This document shows, piece by piece, positions 35,473 to 43,414 of a DNA stretch of 64,000 nucleotides. The stretch's first letter is position 1, and every line of letters begins with the position of its first letter. The stretch comes from Methanosarcina horonobensis HB-1 = JCM 15518 (GTDB lineage: Archaea > Halobacteriota > Methanosarcinia > Methanosarcinales > Methanosarcinaceae), in contig NZ_CP009516.1 of assembly GCF_000970285.1 (NCBI RefSeq), positions 4,753,036 to 4,817,035 of the forward strand. Direction: 5' to 3'. A program made the position numbers and the translations under genes. The notes beneath the pieces were generated by a model. The model did not search any database. It was not told where the DNA came from and worked only from the letters and a program-made list of their open reading frames with translations.

Positions 35473-36036
35473 CTGCTCTGTCCTCTAATTCCTCTAATAA
35501 GTGATCTGATGATATTCCTCTAATAAGCGATCTGATGATATAATTGACCTGACTGATCTAATAAGTGATCGAACTAATCTAATAAATGATCTTCCGGGAA
35601 GCTTACACCGGGTATGTTAATTCTGTATAAAACATTTATCCAAAATACACTTGTATAATATAGACTTCACGGTAAGGATAAGTGTAAACCTTTTTTCCTG
35701 AAACCCTGTTGATAAGGAGAATTCCATCCACAGCGAAATAATTTTTTACATAGAGGAATAGATGGATTTTTGATACTGAAATTGAAAACAGTCTTTTAAA
35801 AATGCAATATTACCCTCAGTAATGAATATGAGAAACATTATATAGCCGTAGTAATTTAATAGAAAAAGACTATTGAATCATATAAATAATATTATTAATG
35901 TTGTAATAACATAAAGAATTAATTTGAAACCTTGAGAAAAGAGGCTGATTACGGCAACAGACTAAAGATTAATAAAGCGGTAATATTAACATCTAGCAAT
36001 AAAAGTACCAATAATTTTGAAAAAAAGAGGATCCAA
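35473..36036. other. divergent intergenic region between hisG and the SAM synthetase gene
   Basis: 564 bases. The hisG-proximal 120 bases hold repeated motifs (see the repeat entry). The metK-proximal part is AT-rich with TATA-like stretches (for example TTATATAGCC near 35840) and no clear gene. The longest metK frame runs into it, but that extension is not protein-like. Confidence 0.5.
35488..35591 (-). repeat. iterated motif upstream of hisG
   Basis: Two tandem 26-base copies (35488-35513 and 35514-35539) differ at a single base. The core TCTAATAAGTGATC (positions 35493-35506) recurs as TCTAATAAGCGATC (35519-35532), TCTAATAAGTGATC (35557-35570) and TCTAATAAATGATC (35578-35591). Four copies in the promoter region suggest a regulator-binding cluster. 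Confidence 0.75.
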
Positions 36037-37233
36037 ATGGCCCGAAACATAAAAGTGGAAGAGCTCTTGCAGACCCCGATCGAAAAGCAACAGATAGAGC
36101 TTGTTGAACGTAAGGGGATAGGGCACCCTGACAGCATATCGGACGGACTTGCCGAAGCCGTCAGCCGAGCGCTATGCAGGGAATACATAACCAAATGTGG
36201 AGCTGTACTCCATCACAACACTGATGAAACCCAGATAGTAGCCGGAAGGTCCAGCCCGAAATTCGGGGGGGGAGAGGTACTGCAGCCCATATACATGCTT
36301 CTGGTAGGCAGAGCCACAAAAGAGTTCGATGGAGTCGAGCTTGCCACAGAATCCGTAGCCCTCCAGGCTGCCCGGAATTATCTGAGAAAGACTATGGTGA
36401 ATATGGATCTCGAAAGAGACGTGATCATGGACTGCAAACTCGGAACAGGGTCTTCAGACCTGAGAGATGTCTTCAAAAGAGATAGAGTCCCTGTTGCAAA
36501 CGACACTTCTTTCGGAGTTGGACATGCCCCATTTTCCGAACTTGAAAATATCGTATACAATACAGAGAGGCAGCTCCTTACTGACCTGAAGTCCCGCATG
36601 CCTGCAATAGGAGAAGATATGAAAGTTATGGGGCTGAGGGACGGAGAAGACATTACCCTCACCATATGCAGCGGCATGATAGGCAGATACATTGACGACC
36701 TGGACAGCTACATAAACATGACCCAGGAAATGAAGACCTACGTGGAAGAGCTTGCAACTCGATATACAGAACGAGATGTAAATGTCTATATTAACACAGG
36801 CGATAACCTGAAAACGAGCTGTGTCTTCCTTACAGTCACCGGAACTTCAGCTGAAATGGGTGATGACGGTTCGGTAGGGCGCGGAAACCGCTGCAACGGG
36901 TTAATCACACCTAACAGGCCTATGAGTATGGAGGCAACCAGCGGAAAGAACCCGATTAACCATATAGGAAAGATCTATAACCTCCTCTCGACACAGATGG
37001 CCAGGGATATAGTAAAACAGGTTCCGGACGTACAGGATGTCTATATCAGACTTCTCTCCCAGATAGGAAAGCCCATTGACCAGCCACTTGTGGCAAGCGC
37101 TCAGATCATTCCAAAAGAAGGCACTTCCTTTGCAAATGTAAAATCGGAAACTGAAGTAGTAATCGATGACTGGCTCTCCAATGTGACAAAGATTACGGAA
37201 ATGGTCATCAGAGGAGAACTGAACACCTTCTAA
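36037..37233 (+). CDS. metK: S-adenosylmethionine synthetase, archaeal type
   Basis: A 398-residue archaeal methionine adenosyltransferase, a family distinct in sequence from bacterial MetK. Diagnostic segments are [20 protein letters not shown] near the N-terminus, [20 protein letters not shown] and [21 protein letters not shown]. The open frame extends back to a TTG at 35932, but the ATG at 36037 gives the family's usual start and length, so it is chosen. AGAGGATCC lies 5-12 bases before it. The enzyme makes SAM from ATP and methionine, used by the several methyltransferases and radical SAM protein in this window. Confidence 0.95.
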   Translation: MARNIKVEELLQTPIEKQQIELVERKGIGHPDSISDGLAEAVSRALCREYITKCGAVLHHNTDETQIVAGRSSPKFGGGEVLQPIYMLLVGRATKEFDGVELATESVALQAARNYLRKTMVNMDLERDVIMDCKLGTGSSDLRDVFKRDRVPVANDTSFGVGHAPFSELENIVYNTERQLLTDLKSRMPAIGEDMKVMGLRDGEDITLTICSGMIGRYIDDLDSYINMTQEMKTYVEELATRYTERDVNVYINTGDNLKTSCVFLTVTGTSAEMGDDGSVGRGNRCNGLITPNRPMSMEATSGKNPINHIGKIYNLLSTQMARDIVKQVPDVQDVYIRLLSQIGKPIDQPLVASAQIIPKEGTSFANVKSETEVVIDDWLSNVTKITEMVIRGELNTF

Positions 37234-37597
37234 TAATATCAGAATCTGAGACTATAATATGAGACTGGAAATATCGAGAGGAACCTCAAGGTTCTTTTCA
37301 TATCTTTTTTGTTACGTCTGCTTTTTATCATACCTGCCTTAACAGCCAGTATTAACAGTGCAGGATCAAAAAAATGATTTTTAAAACGGGATTCCTATTC
37401 AAAAATGATATTTTTTACTTTTCGATATCTGTTGAGTCCATTGCAGCTCAGGTACTCAATACTCTTTGTTTTGTCAATATTTCTTGGCTGACAAGCCCAT
37501 TTAAGGCATGAAAATTATATCTTCGTCTATTTGAGTATGTTTTTTTAATTATTCAAGGAAAACTAAAAAAGAAAAATTATATATTATGGGAAATTTT
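37234..37597. other. intergenic region with the metK terminator
   Basis: 364 bases between convergent genes. The terminator lies at 37281-37298; beyond it I see only AT-rich sequence. Confidence 0.5.
37278..37308 (+). terminator. terminator after metK
   Basis: GAACC (37281-37285) and GGTTC (37290-37294) enclose TCAA and run directly into TTTT; flanking bases can extend the stem. A second T6 tract follows at about 37304. Confidence 0.65.
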
Positions 37598-37936
37598 TCA
37601 GATGACCTTGACAGTTAGTTTGAACTTCTCCTCGCCTCCAAAACGGATAATATCATAAGTACCTTCAATCTCCCAGGTGCCTGGTTTTATAGCCTCATAC
37701 TCCCATTCATGAACTCCTGGAACAGTTTTCGTATCCGGGACATCCGGAATAAATTCTTCCCGAAGCAGTTTGATCCCTTCCTCAACCTGCATTTCCCATA
37801 CAGTTTCGGCAACAGGCTCATCCTTGCTATACAGGTGCTCTCCGGGCTGATCCCTGAGTTTTATTACAAAAGTGTCTCCAAGGTTAATGCTGACCGTATC
37901 AAAATTGTTGGCGTTGGTAAAAATCTGGGCGACCAT
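37598..37936 (-). CDS. chagasin-like cysteine protease inhibitor (I42 family)
   Basis: A 112-residue protein resembling the chagasin/I42 inhibitor fold: an N-terminal LGDTFVIKLRDQPG strand pair, a central WEMQVEEGIKLL, then PGVHEWEYEAIKPGTWEI and a C-terminal KFKLTVKVI strand. The canonical NPTTGY and RPW loops are not strictly conserved, so inhibition is uncertain. The frame is open to 38053, but the ATG at 37936 has GGGGTAGGG just upstream and gives the usual family length of about 110 residues. No signal peptide is seen, so it would act in the cytoplasm or be exported by another route. Confidence 0.7.
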   Translation of the reverse strand: MVAQIFTNANNFDTVSINLGDTFVIKLRDQPGEHLYSKDEPVAETVWEMQVEEGIKLLREEFIPDVPDTKTVPGVHEWEYEAIKPGTWEIEGTYDIIRFGGEEKFKLTVKVI

Positions 37937-38135
37937 GTTCCCTACCCCTTCGGTATTAAGAGATATGTTGTGTTGTAAAGTATATCTAAAATACTTGTAA
38001 GATCGGTCCGTTTTCTCACTGTAATTATGCATTATGTTCTCTGTAATATACAAAAGTATTTTTGATAAATATAAAAAAGGTTATAGATGTTAACCATTAT
38101 TACTTGCTTCCAGCGAAAAACATAAATACCATCAC

Positions 38136-38144
38136 CATATATGG
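38136..38144 (+). promoter_or_regulatory. TATA-like element before tRNA-Tyr
   Basis: CATATATGG lies about 60 bases upstream of the mature tRNA 5' end, compatible with a promoter and a short 5' leader removed by RNase P. Confidence 0.4.
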
Positions 38145-38198
38145 AGATGGTGCACTGAAGCAGTGTAGCCCTGTGCAGCACTGGATCAGTATCATTGT

Positions 38199-38311
38199 CC
38201 CGCCTTAACTCAGTGGTAGAGTGCGCGGCTGTAGTTCGGCTCGTGCGGGTTTCTCCCGTACATCTCTGCGCAGGCACCGCGATGTCCCCGGTTCGAGTCT
38301 GGGAGGCGGGA
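38199..38311 (+). tRNA. tRNA-Tyr(GTA) with a 41-nt intron
   Basis: The acceptor stem CCCGCCT (38199-38205) pairs with AGGCGGG (38304-38310), discriminator A at 38311. The anticodon stem CGCGG (38224-38228) pairs with CCGCG (38277-38281). The loop reads C-T-G-T-A-G, then an intron (38235-38275), then A, so the anticodon is GTA and the intron sits at the canonical 37/38 site. The T-arm CCCGGTTCGAGTCTGGG is complete. CCA is not encoded. Confidence 0.92.
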
Positions 38312-38350
38312 CCTGAACTTTCACCAGAATCGAAATCAGTCAACGGGAAC

Positions 38351-38360
38351 ATTTATATAC
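38351..38360 (+). promoter_or_regulatory. TATA-like element before tRNA-Asp
   Basis: ATTTATATAC lies about 65 bases before the tRNA-Asp 5' end, at the same distance as the element before tRNA-Tyr. The two tRNAs may therefore be separately transcribed. Confidence 0.5.
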
Positions 38361-38421
38361 CGGAAAGACATTTAAGGTTTGCTCGCAACGCGGGCAAAAC
38401 AGCAGCTAAAAAGACCGAAGT

Positions 38422-38494
38422 GTCCGGATAGTGTAGAGGCCTATCATGGAGCCCTGTCGAGGCTCCGACTCGGGTTCGAATCCCGGTCCGGGCG
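38422..38494 (+). tRNA. tRNA-Asp(GTC)
   Basis: The acceptor stem GTCCGGA (38422-38428) pairs with TCCGGGC (38487-38493), discriminator G at 38494. The anticodon arm GGAGCC-CTGTCGA-GGCTCC has anticodon GTC. The T-arm GGGTTCGAATCCC is canonical. There is no intron and no encoded CCA. Confidence 0.95.
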
Positions 38495-38506
38495 CTTCTT
38501 TTTTTT
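38495..38506 (+). terminator. T-run terminator after tRNA-Asp
   Basis: CTTCTTTTTTTT follows the tRNA directly, a typical archaeal oligo-T stop for tRNA transcripts. Confidence 0.65.
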
Positions 38507-38732
38507 GAATTTGACAACTTTCCCAAATTAATTGCACACTTTATATCTGACCTGTTTTTTACAAAGAACTCTTTAATTCAGAATTTTCTATTTGAGTTCA
38601 GCCCTTTTAAGTCGAGTCCCATATCCTGAATCCTAACTGAATTCTGAAACCTTTCCATAAAAAACATTTACTCATAGAAAACAAGTAAAAAAGGAAGAAT
38701 AGAGGAATAAAGCTGGATCAGGAGATCATAAA

Positions 38733-39395
38733 ATGGGAACCAAGCCCTATAATCTGGATTGCTCCGGGAAAAGATCCGAAAGAGTCAGCATCCTCGGCAA
38801 AGAGATAAAAAGTACCAGAGAAAAAATGGAGAAGGAAACCCGTACATTTATTGAAGCTACCAAAAATTTCTCTCTTGAGTGGATTCAAAGGGAAATGAGT
38901 TCAAATATGTCTCAGCTGAGAAGTGAAGACTATTCTGAGAATGTTGAGATTGGCAAAGATGGATCGAAAAAACTATCGCGTCTTGAGGACTTACCCCTCC
39001 ACATACAGGATATTGTCGAAGATAATCTTAACAGGGATGATTACTGGATACACAGAAACGGATTGTTCCAGGCAGACATTTCCCATGACTATGTTGAGTT
39101 TAAAAAAGAAAAAACACGGAAGGATCTGACGTCAAGCATTCGAATGATCCTTGGCTGTGCTGCAGAAATTTTCACAGACCTGAAAGATGAAAACCACGAA
39201 GTTGGAAAAGACAGAGTGTGGGTAAAAGAGAGAGGAAGACGAAAATACATATGCGTTCTCAGGTTTTCAGACGAGATGACAGCTTCCCTTGACCGATATT
39301 TCACAATGCTTGAGGAACTTTTCGTTCTTGAGTATGAAATAAAAAAGGTAGAAAAAGAAGTCAGAGACGGGGAAAAAAATCATGAAGAAATCTGA
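38733..39395 (+). CDS. hypothetical charged, helical protein (220 aa)
   Basis: I do not recognise this 220-residue protein. It is rich in Lys and Glu. Helical, coiled-coil-prone stretches lie at about residues 20-60 (LGKEIKSTREKMEKETRTF) and 190-220 (FVLEYEIKKVEKEVRDGEK). The middle (about 75-180) looks like a folded α/β domain with HIQDIVEDNLNRDDYWIHRNG and RKYICVLRFSDEM. No signal peptide or membrane segment is present. AGGAGATC lies about 10 bases before the ATG, so translation is likely. It stands between the tRNA pair and the Xaa-Pro peptidase gene. Confidence 0.65.
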   Translation: MGTKPYNLDCSGKRSERVSILGKEIKSTREKMEKETRTFIEATKNFSLEWIQREMSSNMSQLRSEDYSENVEIGKDGSKKLSRLEDLPLHIQDIVEDNLNRDDYWIHRNGLFQADISHDYVEFKKEKTRKDLTSSIRMILGCAAEIFTDLKDENHEVGKDRVWVKERGRRKYICVLRFSDEMTASLDRYFTMLEELFVLEYEIKKVEKEVRDGEKNHEEI

Positions 39396-39534
39396 AAAAG
39401 AGACCTGAAGAAACCTGAATGCCAGCTAAAGGATGCTTAATAAGGTAAAACCCGAATTGAATTTGTTGTCAGCACCAGAATTGTGTTCCGCATTGGACCC
39501 GCTACAGGCCTGCCTGCAAAGTGACGATAACAAC

Positions 39535-39542
39535 TTTATCTA
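39535..39542 (+). promoter_or_regulatory. TATA-like element before the Xaa-Pro peptidase gene
   Basis: TTTATCTA is centred about 26 bases before the ATG at 39564. As there is no Shine-Dalgarno, a leaderless transcript is likely. Confidence 0.4.
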
Positions 39543-39563
39543 CAAACGCCAGAATTACCCTGC

Positions 39564-40745
39564 ATGAAAGAGACAGACTTCAGCATAAAAAAAAACCTCG
39601 AAGAAGCAAAAGCAGATGCTTACCTGATGACAGGGAATATTCATAATGCCGATATTTACTATGTAACCCGCTTCCTTGCATCGGACGAATTTGTTTACCT
39701 GCAAACAGGAGCCGGGAAAGAAATCCTTTTTATTTCGGAAATGGAGCGCGGAAGAGCTGAAATAGAATCAAGAGTTTCAAACATAAAAACTACCCAGGAA
39801 TTTGGCTACCGCGAGAAAATCAAAGAGAAAAAAGATACAACTATTGCTTATGCAGCCTGCATATCCGAGCTGCTTCTCGGAGAAAAGGTAAAAAGGATTG
39901 CAGTTCCCTACGATTTTCCTGTCTTTTATTCAAACTATCTTACAGAAGCAGGTTTCATCATTGTGCCCATAAAGAGCCCTTTCAGGAAAATGAGGAGCGT
40001 GAAGAGGCAGGAAGAAATTGAAGCCATAAAGTATGCCCAGATGGCAGGAGAAAAGGCAATGGAGGCAGCTATTGCCCTGATAGCAGGATCAGAAGAAAAA
40101 GAAGGCATGCTCCATTTTGAAGGAGAATTACTTACCGGGGCTAAAGTGAATTCAATCATTGACCATACCCTGCTCGATTTCGGATGCGAAGCCGAAGAAA
40201 CTATCGTCTCCTGCGGAGAAGATACCGCAAATCCCCATGGGACTACGGATGGGCCACTCAGGGCAAACGCTCCAATTATAATTGATATCTTCCCGAGAAG
40301 CAAAAAGAAGCGCTATTTTGCTGATATGACTCGCACAGTGCTCAGGGGTGAAGCTTCGGAGAAACTGAAAGCAATGTACGAAACCGTGTTTGAAGCCCAG
40401 GAAAAAGCACTGAGTATGGTCAAGCCCGGAGTGCAGGCATCTGTGATACATAATGTAGTCTGCAACCTGTTTGAAGAACGGGGCTATCACACTTATAGAA
40501 GTGGGTCAAAAGCCGGATTTACACACTCCACAGGACATGGAGTGGGACTTGACATCCATGAGCTTCCCGGAGTAGGAGAAAGCAATTTTCTCCTTGAAGC
40601 AGGAAATGTGATAACTATCGAGCCAGGATTGTATTACCCTGGAATTGGAGGAATTCGGCTCGAAGATATGGTGCTGGTTACTGAAAAAGGATGCGAAAAT
40701 CTTACACGACTGGAAAAGAAATTTGTATTAAAATCTTTCTTATAA
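39564..40745 (+). CDS. Xaa-Pro aminopeptidase (M24B family)
   Basis: A 393-residue M24 peptidase with a creatinase-type N-terminal domain (residues about 1-145) and a pita-bread catalytic domain. Metal ligands are readable: the two aspartates in IIIDIFPRSKKKRYFADMTR, the histidine in HSTGHGVGLDIHE, and the glutamates in ITIEPGLYYPG and GIRLEDMVLV. It would remove N-terminal residues before proline, in the cytoplasm. It is followed about 200 bases later by a second M24 enzyme, methionine aminopeptidase, on the same strand. Confidence 0.9.
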   Translation: MKETDFSIKKNLEEAKADAYLMTGNIHNADIYYVTRFLASDEFVYLQTGAGKEILFISEMERGRAEIESRVSNIKTTQEFGYREKIKEKKDTTIAYAACISELLLGEKVKRIAVPYDFPVFYSNYLTEAGFIIVPIKSPFRKMRSVKRQEEIEAIKYAQMAGEKAMEAAIALIAGSEEKEGMLHFEGELLTGAKVNSIIDHTLLDFGCEAEETIVSCGEDTANPHGTTDGPLRANAPIIIDIFPRSKKKRYFADMTRTVLRGEASEKLKAMYETVFEAQEKALSMVKPGVQASVIHNVVCNLFEERGYHTYRSGSKAGFTHSTGHGVGLDIHELPGVGESNFLLEAGNVITIEPGLYYPGIGGIRLEDMVLVTEKGCENLTRLEKKFVLKSFL

Positions 40746-40946
40746 TTAAGTAACAGATTATTACCATAATTTACTTTAAGTGCCCGGAAATGCATTAAAA
40801 ACTCAGTGAAGGGCAGGAAAAGGTATTATATTCTTTATTCATGAATAGAAACTCATAACTAGAGTTACTGGCAAAATATAGCTCAATAAAGCTTAAAAAC
40901 AGGTAAATAAGGAAAATTTATCGCGAATTATCAAGGTGGGGTTAAT

Positions 40947-41837
40947 ATAACCGACAATATATGCAACAGAGAAGATATCCTCGAAAAGTATAGGGAAGCA
41001 GGCAGAATCCTGAAAATTGTAAGGGCTGAAGCTGCAGACATGATAAGATTTGGAAACAGCCTGCTTGAAGTTGCCGAATTTGTTGAAAAGAAAACCATAG
41101 AACTGGGGGGCAGGCCCGCCTTTCCGTGCAATATCTCAAGAAATGAAGAAGCTGCACATGCAACTCCGAAAGCAGGGGACAAAGATGTCTTCGGTAAAGA
41201 TATGGTGAAGCTGGACCTCGGAGTCCATGTTGACGGGTACATAGCAGACTCGGCAGTGACTGTGGATCTCTCAGGTAATTCCGATATTCTGAAGGCATCC
41301 GAAGATGCCCTTGCAGCAGCTATCGACCTTATGAAGCCTGGAGTAAGCACAGGGGAGATAGGAGCTGCAATAGAAGAGAGTATTCGCAACTACGGTTTAA
41401 GCCCTATTACTAACCTTTCAGGCCACGGACTTTCTCAGTATGAAGCTCATGACGACCCCTCAGTGCCCAATAAACGCATAGAAGGAGGAGTTATACTTAG
41501 GAAAGGAGATGTGCTTGCAATCGAACCTTTTGCAACAAATGGGACAGGACTTGTACACGACGGAAGTTGGGCAGAGATATACAGCATTATAAGGAAAAAA
41601 CCTGTCCGCATGCCAGCTGTCAGAAATGTCCTCAAGCAGGCAGAAGAGTACAGGGAACTTCCCTTTGCAAAGCGCTGGCTCAACTCAGATAAGCTTGACT
41701 TTTCATTACTCCAACTGGAAAAAGCCGGAATCCTCCACTCTTATCCCGTACTTATTGAAAGTGCCGGAGGGCTTGTGTCCCAGGCAGAACACACAGTAAT
41801 AATAACCAGGGACGGATGTGAAGTCACAACTAAGTAA
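40947..41837 (+). CDS. map: methionine aminopeptidase, type II, with apparent AUA start
   Basis: A 296-residue type II methionine aminopeptidase, which removes initiator methionine. Ligands are the aspartates in LDLGVHVDGYIADSAV, the histidine in NLSGHGLSQYEAH, and glutamates in AIEPFATNGTG and SQAEHTVII. The first ATG in frame is at 41040, but translation from there would lack the first 31 residues, whose sequence (REDILEKYREAGRILKIVRA) matches the conserved first helix. No ATG, GTG or TTG lies in frame between the upstream stop and 41040. A Shine-Dalgarno-like AAGGTGGGG (40933-40941) is ideally placed for ATA at 40947, where relatives would have ATG followed by ACC GAC. ATA is therefore annotated as the start. 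Confidence 0.85.
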   Translation: MTDNICNREDILEKYREAGRILKIVRAEAADMIRFGNSLLEVAEFVEKKTIELGGRPAFPCNISRNEEAAHATPKAGDKDVFGKDMVKLDLGVHVDGYIADSAVTVDLSGNSDILKASEDALAAAIDLMKPGVSTGEIGAAIEESIRNYGLSPITNLSGHGLSQYEAHDDPSVPNKRIEGGVILRKGDVLAIEPFATNGTGLVHDGSWAEIYSIIRKKPVRMPAVRNVLKQAEEYRELPFAKRWLNSDKLDFSLLQLEKAGILHSYPVLIESAGGLVSQAEHTVIITRDGCEVTTK

Positions 41838-41932
41838 GTTATGGAAAAAAGGAAGTAATGGAAAAAGGTCATGGAAAAACAGAAAAATGAATAAACTGAA
41901 AGACAAATAAAAAAGAGTTGACAGTTTTGAAA

Positions 41933-42727
41933 ATGCATCACCTCCTCTTAACCAGTCTTTTACTGGTTACTCTCCTTACTCCTGCCCTTCTCGCAGAACC
42001 CTGTGCTGCAGCCTTTATTCCAGGAAATAATGTCACACTGGAAAGAGATGGGATGACATGGAATTACGACGAGAAAATAACGGATAATGAAGCTGTTTTT
42101 TTCAGGAGCCTCATAGACGGAGAAACAGGCAATAACAACGGTTTCGTTAATGCCTGGGAAATTCTGAAAATGGAAATTCTTTTAAGAGATAAAATGGAGA
42201 AAACCATAGAAGAAGAATCCGATGTAAAGCTTAACTCAACTTCAGATACTGTAGAGTTAAAAGACATTGAATTCTGGATCTCTGCAGAAGCCCTTGGAAG
42301 GACTGAAAAAAGATCATCGATTACAAACCGCGCCAGTGTAATGTATGGTTTTAAAGAAGAAGCAGGTCCCGGAACAACAATATGGTTAATGGGTACTCCG
42401 GACTCGAGCGTTACAATCACTCTTCCCAAGGGTTTTGATGCAGAACTGACTGAAGGGCTTGAGAACAAAAGTATTGAGTTTGAGAATAAACGTACACTAC
42501 TGAGAGGTAATTTCAGCTCTGAAAAAAATATTACTATAAAGTTTTCGGAAAATGAAAGCTTTAAAGCCGAACTGCAGGATAAGAAAATAAACATGAATAA
42601 AAGCGCAGAAAATAAGAGCTTAACAGGAGAAAACAAAACCCTGAATGCCGGAATTAACACAGAAGCCAGGCAGCCTACTAAATTTTTCAAAAATATTCTT
42701 AACGAAATTAACCGGAGTCTGATCTGA
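41933..42727 (+). CDS. secreted hypothetical protein (264 aa)
   Basis: I do not recognise the family. The N-terminus is a signal peptide: MHHLLLTSLLLVTLLTPALL, then AEPCAAAF with likely cleavage sites. The mature part is acidic, with a body of about 150 residues (TWNYDEKITDNEAVFFRSL, SDTVELKDIEFWISAEALG) followed by an Asn/Lys/Glu-rich tail with repeated ENK-type triplets (about residues 180-245). Several N-x-S/T sequons fit a glycosylated envelope protein. In-frame TTG codons at 41918 and 41927 are alternative starts. A cysteine after the hydrophobic core raises the option of a lipoprotein, but the lipobox is poor. Confidence 0.7.
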   Translation: MHHLLLTSLLLVTLLTPALLAEPCAAAFIPGNNVTLERDGMTWNYDEKITDNEAVFFRSLIDGETGNNNGFVNAWEILKMEILLRDKMEKTIEEESDVKLNSTSDTVELKDIEFWISAEALGRTEKRSSITNRASVMYGFKEEAGPGTTIWLMGTPDSSVTITLPKGFDAELTEGLENKSIEFENKRTLLRGNFSSEKNITIKFSENESFKAELQDKKINMNKSAENKSLTGENKTLNAGINTEARQPTKFFKNILNEINRSLI

Positions 42728-42768
42728 GCCCAAAAAGTTAATCTTCTTTGAAGCTTATTCAGAAAAAC

Positions 42769-43056
42769 ATGCTCATCGAACAGATTCCACTTGAAAACGG
42801 ATGCGCTCTTGGTCTCCGATTTGAGATGCAGAAGTACCCTCTGCTGGTTATAAGGGCAGAGAAGGGTTTTCTGATGTGTGGCTACCTCAATGTCAGTGCC
42901 GCAGAAACCCTTGGGGATGTAGCAGTAAAAGTAAAAGGCGTACAGAGTTTCGGAGATATGCTCAAAGCCACTGTTGTCGAAGTAACAAAGTTTGCCAGGG
43001 AACTTGGAGTTGAAACCGGGATGACAGGTAGGGAAGCACTGGAAAAAATGTTCTGA
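42769..43056 (+). CDS. DUF1805 (YunC-like) protein
   Basis: A 95-residue protein of the DUF1805 family, found in archaea and in Bacillus as YunC; function unknown. It shows the usual pattern LVIRAEKGFLMCGYLNVSAAE, then LGDVAVKVKGVQSFGDML. The frame extends to a TTG at 42748, but the ATG at 42769 fits the family start (LIEQIPLENG). It follows the secreted protein gene by 41 bases and may share its transcript. Confidence 0.8.
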   Translation: MLIEQIPLENGCALGLRFEMQKYPLLVIRAEKGFLMCGYLNVSAAETLGDVAVKVKGVQSFGDMLKATVVEVTKFARELGVETGMTGREALEKMF

Positions 43057-43414
43057 AGGACAGAACTGTTTCACAGGCATCTTTGCGGTCTCTTACATGC
43101 TTCCACCAATTACACCGACCTATCACATATATCACAATTGATCTCTTACAGACTCCTTCTTGTTCAGGCAACTCTTTTCCTTACATGTAATCCTGCCTTT
43201 ACTAACATGCAGCCCGTTTCTGATCTCAATATCCTGCCCAACGCTCTCTTAGCCAGTAAGTTTAGAACATGAATAAAAAATAGGCTTGGTATACTTTTAA
43301 ATGTATAATACTTAGTATCTTTACTCCTTACCCCAGGAAGTTGTTTTGAATCGCATCAGGACATTTCGAATTTACTGAAGAAATTTCGAACTAAATAAAT
43401 CATTTCGGATTATC
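43057..43414. other. intergenic region before the Trm-G10 gene
   Basis: 358 bases without a gene. A TATA-like TTTTAAATGTATAATA occurs near 43291. Near the start codon the words ATTTCGAA/ATTTCGGA recur three times (about 43366-43411). Confidence 0.4.

Noticed and set aside
35640-36036. SAM-responsive riboswitch upstream of the SAM synthetase gene
   Set aside because: The leader is AT-rich and I see none of the conserved stems of known SAM riboswitches, which are bacterial elements.
35932-36036. N-terminal extension of SAM synthetase from the upstream TTG
   Set aside because: The extra 35 residues are Asn/Lys/Ile rich with no family match, and the ATG at 36037 gives the normal archaeal length with a ribosome site.
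38199-38494. tRNA-linked integration site for a mobile element
   Set aside because: No integrase gene, and no direct repeat of a tRNA 3' end was noticed downstream.
42064-43080. Long open frame (338 codons) on the minus strand opposite the secreted protein and DUF1805 genes
   Set aside because: It is the antisense shadow of two plus-strand genes, one with a signal peptide and one of a known family. Its residue make-up is serine/leucine/phenylalanine heavy, typical of reverse-strand frames.
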